Shown in pieces: positions 58,702 through 64,000 of a stretch of 64,000 bases of DNA; position 1 is the first letter of the stretch; the number at the start of each line of letters is the position of its first letter. This DNA comes from Lolium rigidum (Eukaryota > Streptophyta > Magnoliopsida > Poales > Poaceae). Made by a program: the position numbers and the translations under genes. The stretch covers positions 224,772,043 through 224,836,042 of the forward strand of contig NC_061510.1 in the NCBI RefSeq assembly GCF_022539505.1, in the 5' to 3' direction. The notes under the pieces were generated by a model, which did no database searches, was not told the DNA's origin, and saw only the letters and a list, made by a program, of their open reading frames with translations.

Positions 58702-59170
58702 TGATACGTCTCCGACGTATCGATAATTTCTTATGTTCTATGCCATATTATTGATGATACCTACATGTTTTATGCACACTTTATGTCATATTCGTGCATT
58801 TTCTCGGAACTAACCTATTAACAAGATGCCGAAGTGCCGCTTGTCGTTTTCTGCTGTTTTGGTTTCGTAAATCCTAGTAACGAAATATTCTCGAATTGGA
58901 CGAAATCAAGACCCGGGGCCTATTTCGCCACGAACCTTCCATAAGACCGAAGAGCATACGAAGTGGGGCCACGAGGTGGCCAAACCACAAGGCGGCGCGG
59001 CCAAGGGGGGCCCGCGCCGCCCTGTGGTGTGGGCCCCTCGTCGCCCCCCGACTCGCCCTTCCGCCTACTTAAAGCCTCCGTCGCGAAACCCCCGATGCGA
59101 AAAACCACGATACGGAAAACCTTCCCGCAGACGCCGCCGCCGCCGATCCCATCTCGGGGATTCGGAGATC
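58702..59170 (+). repeat. 3' LTR of element E (first 469 bp)
   Basis: It matches the start of the 5' LTR with many small differences, several at CTG/CAG sites, and is cut by the gap at 59171. Confidence 0.9.
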
Positions 59171-59270
59171 NNNNNNNNNNNNNNNNNNNNNNNNNNNNNN
59201 NNNNNNNNNNNNNNNNNNNNNNNNNNNNNNNNNNNNNNNNNNNNNNNNNNNNNNNNNNNNNNNNNNNNNN
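59171..59270. other. Assembly gap (100 N)
   Basis: The gap separates the 3' LTR of element E from a CACTA end. At least 1.1 kb of LTR and the rest of LTR J and the CACTA element are missing, so the true gap is larger than 100. The orientation of the right contig relative to the left is not proven by the sequence. Confidence 0.85.
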
Positions 59271-59566
59271 AGATGGCGCGATCGAGAAAAAAAAATAATG
59301 CTAGAGAGGCTGCCATCCGGGCCCTACATCCCCGGGCGGTGCGGATTTGCGTTGACTCGGCCGGCGAACCCGAGAATTCGCGATGCACCACGTCCCGGGC
59401 CACCATACGCGACGTTTTGGCCGCTTTCGTCGGGCTAGGTGGCCTCAAAAACGAGAAAAAAAGTTTTGACATGCACCACGGAGGGACCCAAAATCGTCGG
59501 CCATGGTACACCAGCAACCACGGCGCGACTTCAACTTCGTCGGCCATGGCAACTTTTCTTGTAGTG
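59271..59566 (-). mobile_element. Terminal fragment of a CACTA transposon
   Basis: On the minus strand it starts CACTACAAGAAAAGTTGCCA, the conserved CACTA terminus. Subterminal copies of CCATGGCCGACGA follow (about 59499 and 59537 in plus coordinates). The inner side is lost in the gap, so the other end, the transposase and the 3-bp duplication cannot be checked. It abuts the 3' flank of the accessory gene H. Confidence 0.75.
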
Positions 59567-59799
59567 AAGGTCGGATTCATCGTTAGTCGAAGGATTCGAG
59601 AAAAGCTCGGCGCGAGAAGAAGATGAAGGAATCTGCAGTACAATCTTCGATTCAAAAAGACGTTAACATAAAACTCCCATCGGGAGTGCTGGCATATATA
59701 TTACATCCAAAAGGTTGTTCGAATTGGCAACACAGCCGAAATAAATAGGACTAAGTAGAGTTACGATTGGTCTTATTTACAAATAATGAAGCAACAAGT
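59567..59799. other. 3' flank of accessory gene H
   Basis: This AT-richer sequence follows the stop of the minus-strand gene and probably includes its 3' UTR. No ORF is supported. Confidence 0.4.
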
Positions 59800-62105
59800 T
59801 TAAGGAGGCGCTGACGATGAGCCAGGGGCAGCTTCAGGAGTAGGCTTGGCTTGTGCTTCGTCTACCAACTTCAGCAGTTGATTGGCACAAGTTACTGCCG
59901 ATCTTTTGAAGGGTTCAAGGTCGACTAAGTGGTTGTCGTCATCCACAGGCAATGCCTTAGATAACTTCTCCAAGTCAGACCCCAGCCCATGACCCATTAG
60001 CAGCTGGAAAGTAAGAACCGCCCCAAACAATCGAGAACGGCGTTTCAATACCTCCACAGGCTCGGAAGAGTCGACAAGAAAAGCATCCGCCATCTCGCCA
60101 AGGGTCTTGTCCTGCTTCACCTTCGGGAAGATCATCGAGTACAGCCTCGACAGTGCTCCTCTAGTCTTTTGCAGAAGCCCGAGGACTTGGACATTTGACT
60201 CAGCAGCAAGCGACAAGGCATCAGATGTGGAGTCCTCCCGAAGCTGATGGCGTCGAGTGACGGTTATATTGGCGGCCTCTGAAAGAAAGACAAATCAATA
60301 GCCAGTAAAGAAATACCAGAAAAGAAACATTGTGTCGTGAATTTTACCCAATAAATCTTTGATGGATTCACGGAGGACGCCTTCCTTCTTATCAACTGTG
60401 ACCGCTGCCGCACGCCTGGCGTCCTGCTCATCCTTCATCTGCTGCTTCAGCTTCGACAGCTCCTCCTTCAGCAAGGCGTTTTCCTTCTTGGCATCGGTGG
60501 CAAGCCTGTTGGCCTCCAGCACCTGATCAGCCGAAGATTTGACAGTCTTCCGAAGCTGGGCGTTTTCAGCCTCCAGTCAGGTAAACAGCTCGGCGAAATC
60601 TACCACAGCATCGACTGTGGCATAAATCGGCTGCAGCAAGGGAAATCAGGGAGATTCAGTCGACATGAAGAAAATTCAGCGAAACAAGGCAAAATAAATA
60701 CTTACGTGATCACGAGAAGCCGACGAAGTAGGAGCATCGCCAGGAGGAATAACCTTCGACACTGGAATCTTCTCCACGGTCGTCCTCGTAGGAGGCGTCA
60801 ACTTGGCAGGAGAAGGATTCGGTTCCTTAGCTGATGCCGCTCTCTCAGCAGATAATTTAGCCCTCTTTGCGAGAGGGACGAGATCATCATCAGAGCTACT
60901 TCAGAAAAGAGAATGATTAGCGTACAAAATGACAAAAGTCAAATCACGAAGGGGTGAAGATGCTCACAGTTCCAAGTCATCCTCGGCAGCAAAAAAGCCT
61001 GACGGCCCCTTGTCAGCAGGAGAAGGCGGAGAAGCTCCAACGGCATCATTATCTTGGTCGCTGGGACTAGATTCAGCCGTCGTGATAAAATCTTCGTCTA
61101 TCTACAAGCGACGCTTGCTCCTGGTAAAAGCAGCCTCCTCGACAGTCTCGCCCTCCTGGATATCGCTGTCCTCAAAGACCTGCTGGGCGTCCTCGGTCCC
61201 TTCGGAATCGTCATCATCATCCTCCGGTTCCACGCCGCTTTCCGGTGTGGGAGGATAGCATTGAATGACGGAGGAGGCCTATCAAGAAGAGAAAGGGAAG
61301 TTTGCAAAACACAACAAAGAAAAGGAGGTGAAAGCAAGCAAGGAGCAGTAAAGATTACCTCGGTCGGGAGATGATTGAAATCGTAAGGGGGACGAGCCGA
61401 TGTCAAGACGATGTTATCCTTCATACTGAGGCACGTCAAGCGACGAACCTCGTCCCGAAGCTCATCTGCCGACAGGTCGGCAGAGTTGATCCTTGACTTG
61501 CCTTTCTTGCTGATATAAAGCCATAACTGGTGGTGTCGAGACATTAGCAGCTGCACTCGGCGTTGCAAGAACACTGAAACTACTTCAGTGCCGCACATCG
61601 TCAAGCCTCCCGTGTTCTTCAAGACGACGACCCGCTCGAACAGTCTGTCGGCTGTCGCCCTCTCTTCGGGAGAAAGGACGTTTCGCCAGGACTTCTTCTT
61701 GTGAGCCACCAAGACGTCGTCGAAGGGAGGGAGATTCGAGCGCCACCCGGGCACTATGGGATCACGCAGGTAGAACCACTTGTTGCGCCAGCCCTGGACG
61801 GATTCCTTCATTGGGTAATCGAAGTAGTCGACCTCCTTCCTGACAACAAAGCCAACACCACCGACGACGGGGGGCCATTGTTGTCATTGTGACGCTTCAC
61901 GTAGAAGATCTTCCTCCAAAGACCCCAGTGAGGGTCTATGCCGAGGAAGGCCTCGCAAACAGTAATGAAGATGGAAAGATGGAGAATCGAGTTTGGGGTC
62001 AGCTGCCAGAGCTGGATTCCATAGAAGAAAAGAAGAGAGCGAAGGAACTCGTGGGCCGGAAGAGAGAGACCACGGAACAAAAAGGCAACAAACATGACAG
62101 TGAAG
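59800..62105 (-). pseudogene. Accessory gene H, PF04195-class, six visible exons, 5' end cut
   Basis: Minus-strand exons (plus coordinates) are 62105-61359, 61278-60968, 60898-60706, 60630-60348 and about 60278-59800, with GT/AG introns between them; a further exon must lie upstream. Exon 1 carries the PF04195-like segment (FLFRGLSLPAHEFLRSLLFF, LHLSIFITVCEAFLGIDPH), then FYLRDPIVPGWRSNLP and an LQRRVQLLMSR motif. Exon 2 is acidic, exon 3 basic/Pro-rich, exon 4 a coiled coil, and exon 5 a helical domain with LSRLYSMIFPKVKQDKTLGE, ending at TAA 59800-59802. Breaks: a one-base loss in a C run near 61868, and in-frame stops near 61100 and 60574. Element F cuts the 5' part at 62105. No pol sequence of its parent element is in the window. 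Confidence 0.75.
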
Positions 62106-64000
62106 TGATGGCGCGTAGTCGACACGTCCGTTGGGAACCCCAAGAGGAAGGTGTGATGCGCACAGCAGTAAGTTTTCCCTCAGTAAGAAACCAAGGTTAT
62201 CAAACCAGTAGGAGTCAACGAAAACGTGAAGGTTGTTGGTGTCGGAGTGTAGTGCGGCGCAACACCAGGGATTCCGGCGCCAACGTGGAACCTGCACAAC
62301 ACAATCAAAGTACTTTGCCCCAACGTAACAGTGAGGTTGTCAATCTCACCGGCTTGCTGTAAACAAAGGATTAGATGTATAGTGTGGATGATGATGATTG
62401 TTTGCGAAGAACAGTAACGAACAATTGCAGTAGATTGTATTTCAGATGTAAAGAATTGGACCGGGGTCCACAGTTCACTAGTGGTGTCTCTCCCATAAGA
62501 TAAATAAATGTTGGGTGAACAAATTACAGTTGGGCAATTGACAAATAAAGAAGGCATAACAATGCACATACATATATCATGATGAGTACTATGAGATTTA
62601 ATCAGGGCATTACGACAAAGTACATAGACCGCTATCCGAGCATGCATCTATGCCTAAAAAGTCCACCTTCAGGTTATCATCCGAACCCCTTCCGGTATTA
62701 AGTTGCAAACAACAGACAATTGCATTAAGTATGGTGCGTAATGTAATCAACACAAATATCCTTAGACAAAGCATCGATGTTTTATACCTAGTGGCAACAG
62801 CACATCCACAACCTTAGAGGTTGCTGTCACTCCCCCAGATTCAATGGAGGCATGAACCCACTATCGAGCATAAATACTCCCTCTTGGAGTTACAAGTATC
62901 AACTTGGCCGAGCCTCTACTAGCAACGGAGAGCATGCAAGAACATAAACAACATATATGATAGATTGATAATCAACTTGACATAGTATTCAATATTCATC
63001 GGATCCCAACAAACACAACATGTAGAATTACAAATAGATGATCTTGATCATGATAGGCAGCTCACAAGATCTAACATGATAGCACAATGAGGAGAAGACA
63101 ACCATCTAGCTACTTCTATGGACCCATAGTCCAGGGGTGAACTACTCACACATCGATCCGGAGGCGATCATGGCGATGAAGAGACCTCCGGGAGATGATT
63201 ACCCTTTCCGGCGGGTGCGCGGAGGCGATCTCCGAATCCCCCGAGATGGGATTGGCGGCGGCGGCGTCTCTGGAAGGTTTTCCGTATCGTGGCTCTCGGT
63301 ACTGGGGTTTTCGCGATGAAGACTTTAAGTAGGCGGAGGGCAGAGTCGGGGGCGTCACGAGGGGCCCACACACCAGGGCCGCGCGGCCAGGGCCTGGACC
63401 GCGCTGCCCTGTTGTGTCACCACCTCGTGGCCCCACTTCGTATCTCCCTCGGTCTTCTGGAAGCTTCGTGGAAAAATAAGACCCTGGGCGTTGATTTCGT
63501 CCAATTCCGAGAATATTTCCTTACTAGGATTTCTGAAACCAAAAACAGCAGAAAACATTAATCGGCTCTTCGGCATCTCGTCAATAGGTTAGTGCCGGAA
63601 AATGCATAATAATGACATATAATGTGTATAAAACATGTGAGTATCATCATAAAAGTAGCATGGAACATAAGAAATCTTAGTTCCTACTCGCCCTCGAGTA
63701 GGTAAACGATAACAAAGATAATTTCTGAAGTGACATGATATCATAATCTTGATCATACTATTGTAAAGCATATGAGATGAATGCAGCGAAGCATATGAGA
63801 TGAATGCAGCGATTCGAAGCAATGGCAAAGACAATGAGTAAACAAATGAATCATATAGCAAAGACTTTTCATGAATAATACTTTCAAGACAAGCATCAAT
63901 AAGACTTGCATAAGAGTTACTCATAAAGCAATAAATTCAAAGTAAAGGCATTGAAGCAACACAAAGGAAGATATAAGTTTCAGCGGTTGCTTTCAACTTC
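62106..64000 (-). mobile_element. Element F: TGATACG-type gypsy element, 3' LTR and 3' internal region
   Basis: On the plus strand the LTR starts TGATGGCGCGTAGTCGACAC at 62106 (flank TGAAG) and extends to about 63676. It is followed directly by internal sequence starting CTTAGTTCCTACTCGCCC, which in element D lies just beyond LTR and polypurine tract. The LTR 5' end and the polypurine core (about 37 bases) are deleted at this junction. The rest to 64000 is 3' non-coding sequence like that of B, D and E. Confidence 0.8.

Larger units (their letters stand above)
52137..59170 (+). mobile_element. Element E: TGATACG-type gypsy element, gag-protease only
   Basis: The 5' LTR is 52137-53741 (1605 bp). 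The primer-binding region CTGGCGCCATTGCCGGGGAG follows it. The coding region is 53996-56113, the polypurine-like tract 58687-58701, and the 3' LTR starts at 58702 and is cut by the N gap at 59170. It is inserted in LTR J; the right target duplication is lost in the gap. About 1.1 kb of the 3' LTR is missing. No RT, RNase H or integrase is present, so it is non-autonomous like D. Confidence 0.85.

Overview
This window is a gene-poor stretch of a large grass genome, most likely a Pooideae cereal or forage grass (Triticeae, ryegrass/fescue or oat type). The evidence is the dense nesting of long LTR retrotransposons of grass families: TGATACGTCTCC-type Ty3/gypsy LTRs, Tat-type gypsy elements with extra genes, and a SIRE/Maximus-like copia LTR. 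Plant Helitrons, a Mutator-like element and a CACTA end are also present. I see no intact host gene, tRNA, rRNA or CRISPR array. Two runs of exactly 100 N (28441-28540 and 59171-59270) are nominal scaffold gaps.

The backbone of the left 50 kb is one old Tat-lineage Ty3/gypsy element ('element A'). Its pol lies on the minus strand: RT/RNase H connection 50010-50340, archaeal-type RNase H 30666-31361, integrase 22060-22861 continuing at 13290-13558. Tail-to-tail with pol, on the plus strand, are two intron-containing accessory genes (3356-5152 and 5328-6248 plus 12807-12886). Insertions into A are bounded by perfect target-site duplications (TSDs): X 6249-12806 (GGGGT), G 13564-22054 (AGCTT), B 22867-30660 (GTGAC) and D 31362-50004 (GTCCA). 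An LTR fragment at 1-3355 and an LTR at 50341-50807 also interrupt A. Excising the insertions rejoins the reading frames of A at several junctions.

The insertions carry further insertions. B holds solo LTR C (28601-30105, TSD TGACA) in its right LTR. D carries a minus-strand Helitron H1 (31764-39478) in its 3' LTR, and H1 itself contains plus-strand Helitron H2 (34504-38383). D also carries a Mutator-like element (40829-43618, 9-bp TSD) that contains a copia solo LTR (41001-42323, TSD CAAAC).

From 50.8 to 64 kb the order is: a truncated LTR (J); a gag-protease-only gypsy element (E) running into the second gap; a CACTA end (59271-59566); a third accessory gene on the minus strand (59800-62105, 'H'); and the 3' LTR plus start of the internal part of another gypsy element (F).

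Two biological themes stand out. First, intron-rich coiled-coil genes of the 'putative gypsy type transposon' (PF04195) class are carried antisense to pol by Tat elements, in four units at three loci; one has its own plus-strand TATA box. Second, a set of TGATACG-type gypsy elements appears non-autonomous: D and E keep only gag-protease, and B has an unrelated 266-residue ORF. All three share a post-stop motif and repeated copies of the polypurine-tract core. A separate technical signal is a recurrent CTG/CAG to CTCG/CGAG difference between sister copies, which looks like a sequencing artefact at CHG sites and causes some of the frameshifts.
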